From NCBI RefSeq assembly GCF_900103875.1, contig NZ_LT629705.1, positions 1-64,000 of the forward strand: a stretch of 64,000 bases of DNA. Direction: 5' to 3'. The stretch is from Pseudomonas arsenicoxydans (GTDB lineage: Bacteria; Pseudomonadota; Gammaproteobacteria; Pseudomonadales; Pseudomonadaceae). Below are positions 34,980 to 47,259 of the stretch, one piece after another; positions within the stretch are counted from its first letter, which is position 1, and each line of letters starts with the position of its first letter. Below the pieces are notes generated by a model. It had not been told where the DNA came from and searched no databases. It saw nothing but the letters and a program-made list of their open reading frames with translations. The translations under genes were made by a program, and so were the position numbers.

Positions 34980-36305
34980 TCAGTTGTCCTTTTTTTCGTC
35001 AACGATGCGGTATTCGGCGCTGCGCGCGTGGGCGGTCAGCGATTCGCCACGGGCCAGCACCGAAGCGGTCTTGCCCAGTTCGGATGCGCCCTGCTCGGAG
35101 CAGAAGATGATCGACGAGCGTTTCTGGAAGTCGTACACGCCCAGCGGCGAGGAAAACCGCGCGGTGCCGGAGGTCGGCAACACGTGGTTGGGACCTGCGC
35201 AGTAATCGCCCAGGGCTTCAGACGTGTGACGGCCCATGAAGATCGCGCCAGCGTGGCGAATTTTCGGCAGCCAGGCCTGCGGATCAGCAACGGACAACTC
35301 AAGGTGTTCCGGCGCGATGCGGTTAGCCACTTCAATCGCTTGGTCCATGTCTCGAACCTTGATCAATGCCCCACGGCCATTGATCGAGGTTTCGATGATC
35401 TCGGCGCGCTCCATGGTTGGCAGCAGCTTGGCGATGCTGGCGGCGACCTTGTCGAGGAACTCGGCGTCTGGGCTGACCAGAATCGCCTGGGCATCTTCGT
35501 CGTGCTCGGCCTGGGAGAACAGGTCCATGGCGATCCAGTCTGGATCGGTGTGACCGTCGCACACCACGAGGATTTCCGACGGCCCGGCGATCATGTCGAT
35601 GCCGACCTGGCCGAACACGTGGCGTTTGGCGGTGGCGACATAGATGTTGCCCGGGCCGACCACTTTGTCGACTTTCGGCACGCTTTCGGTGCCGTAGGCC
35701 AGCGCGGCAACCGCTTGCGCGCCGCCGATGGTGAACACGCGGTCGACGCCGGCGATGCAAGCTGCCGCCAGCACCAGTTCGTTGATTTCACCGCGCGGGG
35801 TCGGCACCACCATGACCACTTCGGTCACGCCGGCCACTTTGGCTGGAATCGCGTTCATCAGCACGGAGGACGGGTACGACGCCTTGCCGCCCGGCACGTA
35901 CAGGCCGGCGCGGTCCAGTGGCGTAACCTTCTGGCCCAGCACCGTGCCGTCGGCTTCGGTGTAAGTCCAGGATTCCTGCTTTTGTTTTTCGTGGTAGCTG
36001 CGTACGCGGGCCGCGGCTTTTTCCAGGGCTTCGCGCTGGGGCACGGTAATCCGTGTCAGCGCCAGTTCCAGACGCTCGCGCGGCAGGATCAGGTCCGCCA
36101 TGGAGGCAACGTCAAGGCCGTCGAACTGCCGGGTGAAGTCCACCAGCGCCGCATCGCCACGCAAACGCACAGCTTTGATGATGTCCAGCACTCGCTGATT
36201 GACCGAGTCGTCAGACACACTTTCCCAGCTCAGCAGATGATCCAGATGATGTGCGAAATCCGGGTCAGCAGCGTTGAGTCGGCGAATTGCAGTCGGTGCG
36301 GTCAT
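34980..36305 (-). CDS. hisD: histidinol dehydrogenase
   Basis: A 441-residue zinc enzyme that oxidises histidinol to histidine in two NAD steps. Visible marks are [43 protein letters not shown] and the metal-ligand region SQAEHDEDA, with [17 protein letters not shown] near the end. ATG 36305 chosen over 36371 by family length. Upstream hisG is on the same strand with a 124-base gap. Confidence 0.96.
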   Translation of the reverse strand: MTAPTAIRRLNAADPDFAHHLDHLLSWESVSDDSVNQRVLDIIKAVRLRGDAALVDFTRQFDGLDVASMADLILPRERLELALTRITVPQREALEKAAARVRSYHEKQKQESWTYTEADGTVLGQKVTPLDRAGLYVPGGKASYPSSVLMNAIPAKVAGVTEVVMVVPTPRGEINELVLAAACIAGVDRVFTIGGAQAVAALAYGTESVPKVDKVVGPGNIYVATAKRHVFGQVGIDMIAGPSEILVVCDGHTDPDWIAMDLFSQAEHDEDAQAILVSPDAEFLDKVAASIAKLLPTMERAEIIETSINGRGALIKVRDMDQAIEVANRIAPEHLELSVADPQAWLPKIRHAGAIFMGRHTSEALGDYCAGPNHVLPTSGTARFSSPLGVYDFQKRSSIIFCSEQGASELGKTASVLARGESLTAHARSAEYRIVDEKKDN

Positions 36306-36403
36306 AGCGAGAGCCTCATAGGATTGGCAAAAACTCAGGCGCCCGAAGCTACCATCGATCCGCTTGGGCACCTGAGAATTCTGGCTATGAGGCGGATAGA
36401 CGG

Positions 36404-36422
36404 GCGCGACTTAACGTCGCGC
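36404..36422. promoter_or_regulatory. hairpin between hisG and hisD
   Basis: GCGCGAC-TTAAC-GTCGCGC, a perfect 7-base stem, lies 7 bases after the hisG stop. No T run follows, so it may stabilise or attenuate rather than end the transcript. Confidence 0.45.
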
Positions 36423-36429
36423 AGGTGAA

Positions 36430-37065
36430 TCAGCCGCGGTGTCGAGACTCCACTGCCTTGCGCAGGGTGTCGATCAACGCCTGGATACGGGCGTGTTGCA
36501 TCTTCATCGAAGCTTTGTTGACGATCAGCCGGGAGCTGATGTCGGCAATGAAATCCTGGGGCTCCAGGCCGTTGGCCCGAAGCGTGTTGCCGGTGTCGAC
36601 CACGTCGATGATCTTGTCGGCCAGACCGATCAGCGGTGCCAGTTCCATCGAGCCGTAGAGCTTGATGATATCGACCTGACGACCCTGTTCGGCGTAGTAG
36701 CGCTTGGCAACGTTGACGAACTTGGTCGCCACTCGCAGACGGCCCTTGGGCTCGACATCACCGACACGGCCGGCAGTCATCAGCTTGCAGAGGGCAATTC
36801 GCAGGTCCAGAGGCTCGTACAAACCCTGGCCGCCATATTCCATCAGCACATCTTTACCGGCGACGCCCAGGTCCGCGGCACCGTGCTCGACATACGTCGG
36901 CACATCGGTGGCGCGCACGATCAGCAGGCGCACATCGGCCTGAGTCGTGGGAATGATCAGCTTGCGGCTCTTGTCCGGATTCTCGGTCGGCACGATGCCC
37001 GCTTCAGCCAGAAGCGGCAGGGTGTCGTCAAGGATGCGGCCCTTGGACAGTGCGATGGTCAACAT
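36430..37065 (-). CDS. hisG: ATP phosphoribosyltransferase (short form)
   Basis: A 211-residue short-form HisG catalysing the first step of histidine synthesis. It begins [18 protein letters not shown] and has the PRPP-binding [14 protein letters not shown]. The C-terminal regulatory domain of long HisG is absent, so it should need HisZ, which is not in this window. Upstream murA is 143 bases away on the same strand. Confidence 0.95.
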   Translation of the reverse strand: MLTIALSKGRILDDTLPLLAEAGIVPTENPDKSRKLIIPTTQADVRLLIVRATDVPTYVEHGAADLGVAGKDVLMEYGGQGLYEPLDLRIALCKLMTAGRVGDVEPKGRLRVATKFVNVAKRYYAEQGRQVDIIKLYGSMELAPLIGLADKIIDVVDTGNTLRANGLEPQDFIADISSRLIVNKASMKMQHARIQALIDTLRKAVESRHRG

Positions 37066-37208
37066 GGGAAACGTCAGTCCTTATCAGGCTACTGATGCCC
37101 GGTCGCAAATGGCGCCGGACACACTTCGAGGGCTTTCTCAATAATGAAAAGACACCCTCGACTTGAAACGAAACCAACGGGCGCGTCCCTGCGCCCATGC
37201 AGCAGAAA

Positions 37209-38736
<1,528 letters not shown>

Positions 38737-38780
38737 GCTCAACCTCAATCGGCGCCCTGTGCGCGCGGGTCGGACATCAT

Positions 38781-38836
38781 ACAAAAAAGCCCCGCGCCTG
38801 CGAACCCCGCTAAGCAGGACTCTGACGGGGGGCTTC
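38781..38836 (-). terminator. terminator of the mla operon
   Basis: On the minus strand AAGCCCC and GGGGCTT close a stem with an inner CCTGC/GCAGG hairpin, followed by six T. It lies 15 bases after the mlaB stop, separating mla genes from ibaG-murA. Confidence 0.7.
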
Positions 38837-38850
38837 TTTATAGATGTGGA

Positions 38851-39156
38851 TTAGGGATGCGCCAACAGCTCGGTCAATTCGCTGACCTGAGCGATTTCGC
38901 GCATGTCTTCAGGCATCCCGCGGATGCTCAGCTTCTTGCCGGCCGCCTCTGCATCGCGCATGAAGCACAGCAGCAGGGACAAGCCCACGCTGCTGGACTT
39001 CAATACTGCCGAACAATCGACCACCAGGGTGTCGGCCTTGCTGGCCTTGATCAGCGCCTCCCCCTGCTTGCGCAGGCCGGGGCCGGTCCGGTAATCCAGC
39101 ATCCCGCTAAGCCGCAGCTCGCCGGTTTCGCTCATGCGAATGGCCGACACACTCAT
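38851..39156 (-). CDS. mlaB: STAS-domain protein MlaB
   Basis: A 101-residue STAS-domain subunit of the MlaFEDB phospholipid transporter. VVDCSAVLKSSSVGLSLLLCFMRDA carries the conserved Ser/Thr region. It overlaps mlaC by 4 bases (ATGA). ATG 39156 chosen; the frame extends upstream inside mlaC without support. MlaB stabilises and regulates the MlaF ATPase. Confidence 0.88.
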   Translation of the reverse strand: MSVSAIRMSETGELRLSGMLDYRTGPGLRKQGEALIKASKADTLVVDCSAVLKSSSVGLSLLLCFMRDAEAAGKKLSIRGMPEDMREIAQVSELTELLAHP

Positions 39157-39806
39157 TGGGCAGACTTCTCGGTGGCATCGGCGGTTTTTTCCTTGGCCTT
39201 GGCGACTTCCCCGGCCCAACCATTGATGGTCTTGTCCAGGTCGTTGCCATTGCGCTGCATCGCATCCGCGAATTGATCGCGGAACAGCTTGCCAATGTTG
39301 ATACCGTTGATGATCACGTTACGCAGCTTCCACTCGCCATTGATCTTCTCGAGTGTGTAAGACACGGGATAGATCGCCCCGTTGTTACCTTTTACGGTCA
39401 TGCCAACGCTGGTGCGGTCGCCCGACTCATCCTTGGCAGGATCGACGGTGATGCCCTGGTTGTTGTATTCGAGCAGGGCATTGCCGTAGAACTGGAACAG
39501 GCCCCGCTTGAAGTTTTCTTCAAAGGTCTTCATCTGCGCCGGTGTGGCTTTGCGCGAGTACTTGACCGTCATGATGCTTTTGGAGATGCCTTCGGCATCC
39601 ACCACAGGTCCGACGATGGTGTTCAACGCCGTGTAGAAATCCTGCGGATCCTTTTTATACTTCTCTTTGTTGGCCGACAGGTCGGCCAGCATCCGGTTCG
39701 TGGTGTCCTGAACCAGTTCGTGCGCGGAAGGCGCCGCCACGGCGTTAGCCATCAACGGCAGGGCCGCCAGTATTACCAACAGGCCACGTCGCAAGGTAGA
39801 GATCAT
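39153..39806 (-). CDS. mlaC: periplasmic phospholipid shuttle MlaC
   Basis: A 217-residue periplasmic lipid carrier of the Ttg2D/MlaC family. The signal peptide is clear (RRGLLVILAALPLMANAVAA). The body includes SIMTVKYSRKATPAQMKTFEENFKRGLF and EWKLRNVIINGINIG. It carries phospholipids between the outer-membrane Mla complex and MlaFEDB. The C-terminus is longer than E. coli MlaC, with an Ala/Lys-rich tail. Confidence 0.92.
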   Translation of the reverse strand: MISTLRRGLLVILAALPLMANAVAAPSAHELVQDTTNRMLADLSANKEKYKKDPQDFYTALNTIVGPVVDAEGISKSIMTVKYSRKATPAQMKTFEENFKRGLFQFYGNALLEYNNQGITVDPAKDESGDRTSVGMTVKGNNGAIYPVSYTLEKINGEWKLRNVIINGINIGKLFRDQFADAMQRNGNDLDKTINGWAGEVAKAKEKTADATEKSAQ

Positions 39807-39817
39807 TCAAAAGCTCC

Positions 39818-40285
39818 TCATTTGGCGTCTTTGCTAACGGTATTGAGCAGGAATTTACCGATCAGGTCCTCGAGTACCAGCGACGACTGGGTGTCGTGAA
39901 TGATCCCACCGTCCTTGAGCAAGCTGGATTCGCCGCCCACGCTGATACCGATGTATTTTTCGCCCAACAGGCCAGCAGTCAGGATAGATGCAGTGGAGTC
40001 AGTCGGCAGATTATCTACACGCTTTTCCACCTGCATGGTCACTCGACCGGTGAAACTGTCGCGATCCAGATCGATAGCCGTGACCTTGCCGATGGTTACA
40101 CCGGCCATGGTCACTTTAGCTCTGACCGTCAAACCGGCGATATTGTCGAAATATGCATAAAGTTTATACGTGTCTGTTGTTGCGCTCGGGGACAGGCCAC
40201 TTACCCGCAACGCCAGCAACAGCAAAGCCAGGATGCCAGCCAGCAAGAAAAGGCCGACACCGATTTCCAGGGTGCGGTTTTGCAT
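39818..40285 (-). CDS. mlaD: MCE-domain protein MlaD
   Basis: A 155-residue substrate-binding subunit of the Mla system. An N-terminal anchor (about 8-27) is followed by one MCE domain (AYFDNIAGLTVRAKVTMAGVTIGKV). It forms a hexameric ring over the permease. The ATG overlaps the mlaE stop (TGATG). Confidence 0.93.
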   Translation of the reverse strand: MQNRTLEIGVGLFLLAGILALLLLALRVSGLSPSATTDTYKLYAYFDNIAGLTVRAKVTMAGVTIGKVTAIDLDRDSFTGRVTMQVEKRVDNLPTDSTASILTAGLLGEKYIGISVGGESSLLKDGGIIHDTQSSLVLEDLIGKFLLNTVSKDAK

Positions 40286-41082
40286 CAGAAATCTCCAAAC
40301 ATCAAGGCGGTCAGAATAAAGTCCAGGCCGAGTACAGCCAAAGAGGCATACACCACGGTCTTGGTAGTGGCACGACTGATCCCCTCGGAAGTGGGCTCGC
40401 AGTCATAGCCTTGGAATACGGCAATCCAGGTCACGACAAAGGCGAAGACGATGCTTTTGATGATGCCGTTGAGCACATCGTCAGTGAACGTCACGCTGTT
40501 TTGCATGTTGGACCAGTAGGAACCCTCATAGACACCCAGCCAGTCGACTGCCACCCAGGAACCGCCCCAGATACCCACCACGCTGAAAATCATCGCCAGC
40601 ACCGGCAGGGAAATGAAGCCGGCCCACAGGCGCGGGGCAACGATGTATTTGAGCGGGTCGACACCAATCATTTCCAGACTGGACAACTGTTCGGTGGATT
40701 TCATGTTGCCGATTTCGGCGGTCAACGCGGAACCGGCGCGCCCGGCGAACAACAATGCCGTGACCACGGGGCCCAGTTCACGCAACAGCGTCAGCGCAAC
40801 CATCTGGCCGACCGCCTGCTCGGAACCATAACTGGACAGGATGTTGAAGCCTTGCAGCGCCAGCACCATGCCGATGAATACCCCGGAGACCACGATGATC
40901 ACCAGGGACATCACGCCTACCGAATGCAGTTGCTTGATCAGCAGGCCAAAACCGCCGCCGATGCCACCGCGACCGAGCAAGGCATGAAACAGGAATATCG
41001 CCGAACGGCCGAACACCGCCAGTGCATCAATGGCGGAATGGCCGAACCGGCGAACGCGTTCTATCAGTGAAATCTTGCGCAT
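40285..41082 (-). CDS. mlaE: Mla ABC permease MlaE
   Basis: A 265-residue polytopic permease of the MlaE/YrbE family, retrieving or exporting phospholipids. Conserved segments are [50 protein letters not shown] and [17 protein letters not shown] 41082 was taken rather than the preceding TTG codon. Start and stop overlap both neighbours, so mlaFEDCB is one operon. Confidence 0.94.
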   Translation of the reverse strand: MRKISLIERVRRFGHSAIDALAVFGRSAIFLFHALLGRGGIGGGFGLLIKQLHSVGVMSLVIIVVSGVFIGMVLALQGFNILSSYGSEQAVGQMVALTLLRELGPVVTALLFAGRAGSALTAEIGNMKSTEQLSSLEMIGVDPLKYIVAPRLWAGFISLPVLAMIFSVVGIWGGSWVAVDWLGVYEGSYWSNMQNSVTFTDDVLNGIIKSIVFAFVVTWIAVFQGYDCEPTSEGISRATTKTVVYASLAVLGLDFILTALMFGDF

Positions 41083-41891
41083 CAACGCTTCCCCAGAAGA
41101 TCTGCGCGGTAATCCGTCGCTGGAAAGTGGTATGCGACCGGACCGTCGGGATCACCTGTCATGAATTGACGAATGCGCGGTTCCTGCGAGTTCATCAACT
41201 CCTCGGGAGTGCCCTGCCCCAATACCTGCCCGTCACCCACTACATATATGTAATCGGCGATGCTCGCGGTCTCGGCCAGATCGTGGGACACCACGATACT
41301 GGTGATGCCCAGCGCATCGTTGAGCAAGCGGATCAGGCGCACCAGCACGCCCATGGCGATAGGGTCCTGGCCGACAAAAGGCTCGTCATACATGAGAATC
41401 TGCGGATCGAGGGCAATCGCCCGCGCCAGCGCGACACGACGCTTCATGCCGCCGGACAACTCGTCAGGCATCAGCTCGATGGCGCCACGCAAGCCCACGG
41501 CCTGCAATTTGAGCAGGACGATGTCGCGGATCATCTCTTCCGGCAGCTCGGTGTGGACGCGCAGCGGAAAGGCGACGTTCTCGAACACATCGAGGTCGGT
41601 GAACAGCGCGCCGCTCTGAAACAGCACACCCATGTGTTTACGCGCATCGAACAAATCGCTGCGCGACAGCTTTGGCAGGTTCTGGCCGTTGACCCAGACT
41701 TCGCCCTTGGTGGGCCGCAACTGTGCGCCCATCAAGCGCAAAAGCGTGGTCTTGCCACACCCGGAAGGCCCCATGATGCCGGTGACCTTGCCGCGCGGGA
41801 TACGGATATCGACGTTATTGAAAATGCTGCGCGCACCGCGCTTGAAGGTCAGTCCCTTCAGCTCGACCGCGTAGGCGTTATCGGCACTCAT
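41082..41891 (-). CDS. mlaF: Mla ABC ATPase MlaF
   Basis: A 269-residue ATPase powering the Mla phospholipid system. Walker A is [13 protein letters not shown], the signature [15 protein letters not shown] and Walker [14 protein letters not shown]. It is the first gene of the operon. A TATAGT -10 on the minus strand (41981-41986) about 90 bases upstream is a promoter candidate. Confidence 0.95.
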   Translation of the reverse strand: MSADNAYAVELKGLTFKRGARSIFNNVDIRIPRGKVTGIMGPSGCGKTTLLRLMGAQLRPTKGEVWVNGQNLPKLSRSDLFDARKHMGVLFQSGALFTDLDVFENVAFPLRVHTELPEEMIRDIVLLKLQAVGLRGAIELMPDELSGGMKRRVALARAIALDPQILMYDEPFVGQDPIAMGVLVRLIRLLNDALGITSIVVSHDLAETASIADYIYVVGDGQVLGQGTPEELMNSQEPRIRQFMTGDPDGPVAYHFPATDYRADLLGKR

Positions 41892-42168
41892 CTAAACTCC
41901 TTGCGATGCAGCCTCTCACTCGGACGCCTGGCTCTCTGACGAAAGCACATACCTCCCCGGGCAGGCCGAACTGGCGGCGAACTATATCACTGCAAAGGGC
42001 AAGCGCCCAAGGCCCAAGCCGGGCCATCTTCAGCAACAAGACAGGGAAAAAACCTTGTTCGGCGGGTATTTGGCAACAGGGAACGACAAAGCATGACGAA
42101 CTTGCGTGAGGGTTTCGATCATTACCGCTATAATCGCCGCCTTTTCATCAGGCTATACGATTTCTGAC
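41892..42168. promoter_or_regulatory. divergent mlaF/kdsD control region
   Basis: This 277-base gap holds a TATAAT (42129-42134) 35 bases before kdsD, with no good -35, and on the minus strand TATAGT (41981-41986) with TTGGGC 18 bases upstream for mlaF. Nothing else recognisable. Confidence 0.45.
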
Positions 42169-43143
42169 ATGAGCCAATCCAGCGACCTGATTCAATCCGC
42201 CCAACGCACCATCCGCCTCGAGCTGGAAGCCGTACAAGGCTTGCTACCCCAAATCGACGCAGATTTCGTACGCGCTTGCGAGATGATTCTGGCCAGCAAA
42301 GGCCGCGTGGTCGTGGTCGGCATGGGCAAGTCGGGGCATATCGGCAACAAGATTGCCGCCACACTTGCCAGTACCGGCACCACGGCCTTTTTCGTGCACC
42401 CGGCCGAAGCCAGCCATGGCGACATGGGCATGATTACGCGCGACGACATCATCCTGGCCCTGTCGAACTCCGGCTCTACCAATGAAATCGTGACCCTGCT
42501 GCCCTTGATCAAACGCCTGGGCATCAAATTGATCAGCGTCACTGGCAACCCCGATTCGCCGCTGGCCAAGGCTGCCGAGGTCAACCTCAACGTTCACGTC
42601 GAGCACGAAGCCTGCCCACTGAACCTGGCACCGACCTCTTCGACCACCGCTGCGCTGGTCATGGGTGATGCCCTGGCTGTCGCACTGCTGGAAGCCCGTG
42701 GCTTTACTGCTGAAGATTTCGCCTTTTCCCACCCGGGTGGCGCGCTGGGCAGACGCTTGCTGCTGAAAGTCGAAAACGTCATGCACGCCGGACAAGAGCT
42801 GCCGCAGGTTCAGCGCGGCACCCTGCTCAAGGACGCGCTCATGGAAATGACCCGAAAGGGCCTGGGCATGACTGTGATCCTGGAAGCCGATGGCAAACTC
42901 GCCGGCATCTTCACCGACGGTGACTTGCGTCGCACCCTGGACCGCAGCATCGACATCCACAGCGCCACCATCGATCAGGTCATGACCGCACACGGCAAAA
43001 CCGCCCGAGCCGAAATGCTTGCGGCCGAAGCCCTGAAAATCATGGAAGACCACAAGATCAACGCACTGGTCGTGGTCGACAGCGACGACCGCCCGGTCGG
43101 CGCCTTGAACATGCACGACTTGCTGCGTGCAGGAGTAATGTAA
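42169..43143 (+). CDS. kdsD: arabinose-5-phosphate isomerase KdsD
   Basis: A 324-residue isomerase converting ribulose-5-phosphate to arabinose-5-phosphate for Kdo. The SIS domain (about 35-175) has GMGKSGHIGNKIAATLASTGT and the catalytic-region HPAEASHGDMG. Two CBS domains fill about 205-324. ATG 42169 chosen over an upstream frame start. Its stop overlaps the kdsC start. Confidence 0.96.
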   Translation: MSQSSDLIQSAQRTIRLELEAVQGLLPQIDADFVRACEMILASKGRVVVVGMGKSGHIGNKIAATLASTGTTAFFVHPAEASHGDMGMITRDDIILALSNSGSTNEIVTLLPLIKRLGIKLISVTGNPDSPLAKAAEVNLNVHVEHEACPLNLAPTSSTTAALVMGDALAVALLEARGFTAEDFAFSHPGGALGRRLLLKVENVMHAGQELPQVQRGTLLKDALMEMTRKGLGMTVILEADGKLAGIFTDGDLRRTLDRSIDIHSATIDQVMTAHGKTARAEMLAAEALKIMEDHKINALVVVDSDDRPVGALNMHDLLRAGVM

Positions 43144-43667
43144 TGAGCACCGACCTGCTGCAACGCGGCAAACAGATAAAACTCGCGGTGTTCGACGTCG
43201 ACGGCGTGCTGACCGACGGACGGCTGTACTTCCTTGAAGACGGTAGCGAATTCAAGACGTTCAATACCCTCGACGGCCAAGGCATCAAGATGTTGATGGC
43301 AGCCGGCGTGCAGACCGCTATCATCAGCGGCCGCAAGACTCCCGTGGTCGAGCGTCGGGCGAAGAACCTCGGCATTCCACACCTTTATCAGGGGCGCGAA
43401 GACAAACTGGTGGTGCTGGACGAGCTTCTGGCCCAACTCAACCTAAGCTATGAACAAGTTGCCTATTTGGGTGACGACTTGCCAGACCTGCCGGTGATTC
43501 GCCGTGTTGGCCTGGGCATGGCGGTGGCCAATGCTGCCAGCTTCGTGCGTGAAAACGCCCATGGCATTACCCTGGCCCGTGGTGGCGAGGGTGCCGCTCG
43601 TGAATTCTGCGAATTGATCCTGCTCGCCCAGGGCCGCCTTGATGCGGCCAACGCCGCGTACCTGTGA
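43143..43667 (+). CDS. kdsC: Kdo-8-phosphate phosphatase
   Basis: A 174-residue HAD phosphatase without a cap domain. The nucleophile Asp18 and Asp20 are in FDVDGVLTDGRLYF, with ISGRKTPVV and YLGDDLPDLPVI completing motifs II and IV. It removes phosphate from Kdo-8-phosphate. ATG overlaps the kdsD stop (TAATG). Confidence 0.96.
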   Translation: MSTDLLQRGKQIKLAVFDVDGVLTDGRLYFLEDGSEFKTFNTLDGQGIKMLMAAGVQTAIISGRKTPVVERRAKNLGIPHLYQGREDKLVVLDELLAQLNLSYEQVAYLGDDLPDLPVIRRVGLGMAVANAASFVRENAHGITLARGGEGAAREFCELILLAQGRLDAANAAYL

Positions 43668-43674
43668 GCCCATT

Positions 43675-44247
43675 ATGTTGAGCAAAAAGATTCGTAACAT
43701 CGTGCTGTTCAGTTGCATCGCGGCGCTATTCGCCGCGGTCGGCTACTGGAACATCAGCCCGGAACGCTTCCTCGATAAACCGGTAGCCAAGGTCGACGAA
43801 AGCGCGATTGACTATTACGCCACCAACGCCCACAGCGTGCAGTACCTGCCGGACGGCAAATTGCAGTACGAAATGACGTCCGACAAGGTTGAACACCTGA
43901 AAGCGACCGAGGTGACGTTGCTGACCAATCCCGACCTGAACATGTTTCGCGGCACCCAGTTCCCGTGGCACGTGCAGAGCGAGCGCGGGGAAGTCAATCC
44001 CGACGGCACTCAGGTCGAGCTGATTGATTCGGTGCGCATCACGCGTTTCGACGAGAAAAATCGCAAGACCCTGATTACCACCACCCGTATGACTGTGTTC
44101 CCCAAGGAGCAATATGCGCAGACCGATCAACCCGTTAGAATCGACGGCGCTGGCGGTGTATCGACAGGCAACGGAATGAAAGCGTACTTGAAAGAAAGCA
44201 GGATACACCTGCTATCGAACGTAAGAGGACAGTATGAGGCTCGTTAA
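43675..44247 (+). CDS. lptC: LPS export protein LptC
   Basis: A 190-residue bitopic protein with one N-terminal membrane helix (about 7-25) and a periplasmic beta-jellyroll. It passes LPS from LptB2FG to LptA. The visible family pattern is AHSVQYLPDGKLQYEMTSDKVEHL and ending [14 protein letters not shown]. The end overlaps lptA by 14 bases. ATG 43675 follows kdsC by 7 bases. Confidence 0.93.
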   Translation: MLSKKIRNIVLFSCIAALFAAVGYWNISPERFLDKPVAKVDESAIDYYATNAHSVQYLPDGKLQYEMTSDKVEHLKATEVTLLTNPDLNMFRGTQFPWHVQSERGEVNPDGTQVELIDSVRITRFDEKNRKTLITTTRMTVFPKEQYAQTDQPVRIDGAGGVSTGNGMKAYLKESRIHLLSNVRGQYEAR

Positions 44248-44782
44248 AACTCTCCCTATTTTGCTCAGTCTGGGCGCAGCACTGGGAAGCGTGAGCGCCT
44301 GGGCTCTGCCGAACGATCAAGAGCAGCCTATCCGCATTCAGGCCGACGATGCCCAACTGGACGACAAGAATGGCGTTGCCACCTATAAAGGTGACGTGAT
44401 CATCACCCAAGGCTCGATGATCGTTAAAGGCAACACCGTGACCATCACCCGCACGCCGACCGGCGACATTGACGTGGTGACCTCGGTGGGCAACCTCGCC
44501 TACTTCGAACAATTGCAGACCGCCGGCGACACCAAGCCTGTTCAGGGCTGGGGCGTCACGATCCAGTACCATGCCGCGCAAAACCGCATCGTGTTGATCG
44601 ACAAGGCAAAAGTCATCGACAAGGACAACAACACCACCCAAGGCGAGAAAATCGTCTACGACACCGTCAAGAAGCTTGCGAGCGCTGGTCGCGCCACAGG
44701 CAACAAAGTCACCGAAGCGCGTCCACGCATCGACATGGTGATCCAGCCCAAGCCGAAAACCGACGCGAAAAAGGCTCCATAA
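44234..44782 (+). CDS. lptA: LPS transport periplasmic protein LptA
   Basis: A 182-residue periplasmic bridge protein (LptH in P. aeruginosa). The signal peptide ends near SAWA (residues 21-24). The beta-jellyroll has [23 protein letters not shown] and GEKIVYDT. The tail is Lys/Pro-rich. It forms the LPS bridge across the periplasm. It overlaps lptC and lptB. Confidence 0.93.
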   Translation: MRLVKTLPILLSLGAALGSVSAWALPNDQEQPIRIQADDAQLDDKNGVATYKGDVIITQGSMIVKGNTVTITRTPTGDIDVVTSVGNLAYFEQLQTAGDTKPVQGWGVTIQYHAAQNRIVLIDKAKVIDKDNNTTQGEKIVYDTVKKLASAGRATGNKVTEARPRIDMVIQPKPKTDAKKAP

Positions 44783-45507
44783 TGGCAACTCTGAAAGCTC
44801 AGCATCTGGCCAAGAGCTACAAGAGCCGCCAGGTCGTGCGTGATGTCAGCCTGTCGATCGACAGCGGTCAGATCGTCGGCCTGCTGGGTCCTAACGGCGC
44901 CGGCAAGACCACCTGCTTCTATATGATTGTCGGCCTGGTGCAGGCCGACCAGGGTCGCGTACTGATCGATGACCTGGACGTAAGCCACCAGCCAATGCAC
45001 GGTCGTGCAAAAGCCGGTATCGGCTATCTTCCGCAAGAAGCGTCGATTTTTCGCAAACTCTCGGTGGCCGACAACATCATGGCCATCCTCGAGACCCGCA
45101 AGGAGCTCGACAAGGACGGTCGTCGCAAGGAACTGGAAAGCCTGCTACAGGAATTCCATATCAGCCACATCCGTGACAACCTCGGCATGAGCCTCTCCGG
45201 TGGTGAGCGCCGCCGCGTGGAAATCGCACGCGCCCTGGCCACCAACCCGAAATTCATCCTGCTCGACGAACCGTTCGCCGGCGTGGACCCGATTTCGGTA
45301 GGCGACATCAAACAGATCATCTACCACCTCAAGGCCAAAGGCATTGGCGTGCTGATCACCGACCACAACGTCCGTGAAACCCTGGATATCTGCGAAACCG
45401 CCTACATCGTCAACGATGGACAGCTCATTGCCGAAGGCGACTCCGCCACCATCCTGGCCAATGACCTGGTGAAAGAAGTCTATCTGGGCCATGAGTTCCG
45501 CCTGTAA
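44782..45507 (+). CDS. lptB: LPS export ABC ATPase LptB
   Basis: A 241-residue ATPase for LPS extraction from the inner membrane. Walker A is GPNGAGKTT, the signature [15 protein letters not shown] and Walker [14 protein letters not shown], with [14 protein letters not shown] typical of LptB. ATG overlaps the lptA stop. The membrane partners LptF/G are not in the window. Confidence 0.96.
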   Translation: MATLKAQHLAKSYKSRQVVRDVSLSIDSGQIVGLLGPNGAGKTTCFYMIVGLVQADQGRVLIDDLDVSHQPMHGRAKAGIGYLPQEASIFRKLSVADNIMAILETRKELDKDGRRKELESLLQEFHISHIRDNLGMSLSGGERRRVEIARALATNPKFILLDEPFAGVDPISVGDIKQIIYHLKAKGIGVLITDHNVRETLDICETAYIVNDGQLIAEGDSATILANDLVKEVYLGHEFRL

Positions 45508-45608
45508 GCACTCAGGTGTCTGGCAGGTCGCCCGAGCGCTCGTCTCGATAAAAAATCAACATTTTTTTATTGTTACGGCGCTCTAGGCAAACGCTGCAGT
45601 TTCGGGCA

Positions 45609-45665
45609 TATAATTTGCTTATGTTTGGCGCTCCGGCGCCCTGTAGTGGATGGCGCATGTGCGCC
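45609..45665 (+). promoter_or_regulatory. rpoN promoter and leader hairpins
   Basis: A consensus TATAAT -10 (45609-45614) lies 78 bases before rpoN, with only a weak -35. Two perfect hairpins follow in the leader: GGCGC-TCCG-GCGCC (45627-45640) and GGCGCA-TG-TGCGCC (45652-45665). Confidence 0.6.
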
Positions 45666-45691
45666 GGCGAATAAGGTGTTTAGCCCCTGCC

Positions 45692-47185
45692 ATGAAACCA
45701 TCGCTAGTCTTGAGAATGGGCCAGCAGCTGACGATGACACCGCAGCTGCAACAGGCCATCCGCCTGCTCCAATTGTCGACCCTGGACCTGCAACAGGAAA
45801 TCCAGGAGGCCCTGGAGTCCAATCCGATGCTCGAACGCCAGGAAGAAGGCGACGACTTCGATAACGCCGACCCCTTGGCCGACAAAGCCGAACAGCAACC
45901 CAACGCCGATGTTTCAGAGCCCTCCTACCAGGAAACCGCCCCGACGGTGGACAACCTCGAGGAAGGTGACTGGAATGAGCGTATTCCCAACGAGCTGCCC
46001 GTCGATACGGCATGGGAAGACGTTTATCAGACCAGCGCCAGCAGCCTGCCGAGCAGCGATGACGACGAGTGGGATTTCACTACCCGCACATCAGCCGGTG
46101 AAAGCCTGCAAAGCCATTTGCTGTGGCAGCTGAACCTGGCACCGATGTCCGACACCGATCGCTTGATCGCCGTAACCCTGATCGATTGCATCAACAATCA
46201 GGGCTACCTGGACGAAACCCTCGAGGAAATCCTCGAAGCCTTCGATCCGGAACTGGACATCGAACTGGACGAAATCGAAGCCGTCCTGCATCGCATCCAG
46301 CAGTTCGAGCCTGCCGGTATCGGCGCCCGCAACCTGGGCGAATGCCTGCTGCTGCAACTGCGCCAGCTGCCAGCCAAGACACCTTGGCTGGCGGAAGCCA
46401 AGCGCCTGGTCACTGACTACATCGATCTGCTCGGTAGCCGCGACTACAGCCAGCTGATGCGCCGCATGAAGCTCAAGGAAGATGAACTGCGCCAGGTGAT
46501 CGAACTGGTGCAGAGCCTCAATCCGCGCCCGGGCTCACAAATCGAGTCCAGCGAAGCCGAATACGTCGTCCCTGACGTGATCGTGCGCAAGGACAACGAG
46601 CGCTGGCTGGTCGAGCTGAATCAGGAATCGGTGCCACGGCTGCGGGTCAACGCCCAATATGCCGGGTTTGTGCGCCGTGCCGACACCAGCGCCGACAACA
46701 CCTTCATGCGCAATCAATTGCAAGAAGCACGCTGGTTCATCAAGAGCCTGCAAAGCCGCAACGAAACCCTGATGAAAGTGGCCACCCAAATCGTCGAGCA
46801 TCAGCGCGGCTTCCTGGAGTACGGTGACGAAGCGATGAAACCGCTGGTCCTGCACGACATCGCCGAAGCGGTGGGCATGCACGAGTCGACGATTTCACGG
46901 GTGACCACACAGAAATTCATGCATACCCCTCGGGGCATATATGAACTGAAATACTTTTTTTCCAGCCACGTCAGCACCTCCGAAGGCGGCGAATGCTCGT
47001 CCACGGCGATCCGCGCAATCATCAAAAAACTGGTTGCGGCGGAAAATCAGAAAAAGCCGTTGAGTGACAGCAAGATCGCTGGTTTACTGGAGGCACAAGG
47101 CATTCAGGTGGCTCGCCGCACCGTCGCCAAGTACCGCGAATCCCTCGGGATCGCGCCTTCGAGCGAACGCAAGCGGTTGATGTAG
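45692..47185 (+). CDS. rpoN: RNA polymerase sigma-54 factor
   Basis: A 497-residue sigma54 directing transcription of nitrogen, motility and many catabolic genes with enhancer-binding proteins. The Gln/Leu-rich region I ([21 protein letters not shown]) starts the protein, an acidic region II follows, then the core-binding and HTH parts. The RpoN box [10 protein letters not shown] is at 474-483. ATG 45692 gives the expected N-terminus. It heads the hpf-ptsN-rapZ-npr group. Confidence 0.97.
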   Translation: MKPSLVLRMGQQLTMTPQLQQAIRLLQLSTLDLQQEIQEALESNPMLERQEEGDDFDNADPLADKAEQQPNADVSEPSYQETAPTVDNLEEGDWNERIPNELPVDTAWEDVYQTSASSLPSSDDDEWDFTTRTSAGESLQSHLLWQLNLAPMSDTDRLIAVTLIDCINNQGYLDETLEEILEAFDPELDIELDEIEAVLHRIQQFEPAGIGARNLGECLLLQLRQLPAKTPWLAEAKRLVTDYIDLLGSRDYSQLMRRMKLKEDELRQVIELVQSLNPRPGSQIESSEAEYVVPDVIVRKDNERWLVELNQESVPRLRVNAQYAGFVRRADTSADNTFMRNQLQEARWFIKSLQSRNETLMKVATQIVEHQRGFLEYGDEAMKPLVLHDIAEAVGMHESTISRVTTQKFMHTPRGIYELKYFFSSHVSTSEGGECSSTAIRAIIKKLVAAENQKKPLSDSKIAGLLEAQGIQVARRTVAKYRESLGIAPSSERKRLM

Positions 47186-47259
47186 AGCCACGCCACAGCG
47201 TTCCAGTGGTAGATCATCTGATCTACCGCTTTATGCACTGGCAACGAAGGAGAAGCTGT

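Noticed and set aside
34950..36428. Open frames opposite hisD and murA (also 37197-38528)
   Set aside because: Shadows of hisD and murA, which have full active-site motifs.
47186..47259. Sigma54 promoter between rpoN and hpf
   Set aside because: No GG-N10-GC pair in a TGGCAC-N5-TTGC context was found in the short gap.
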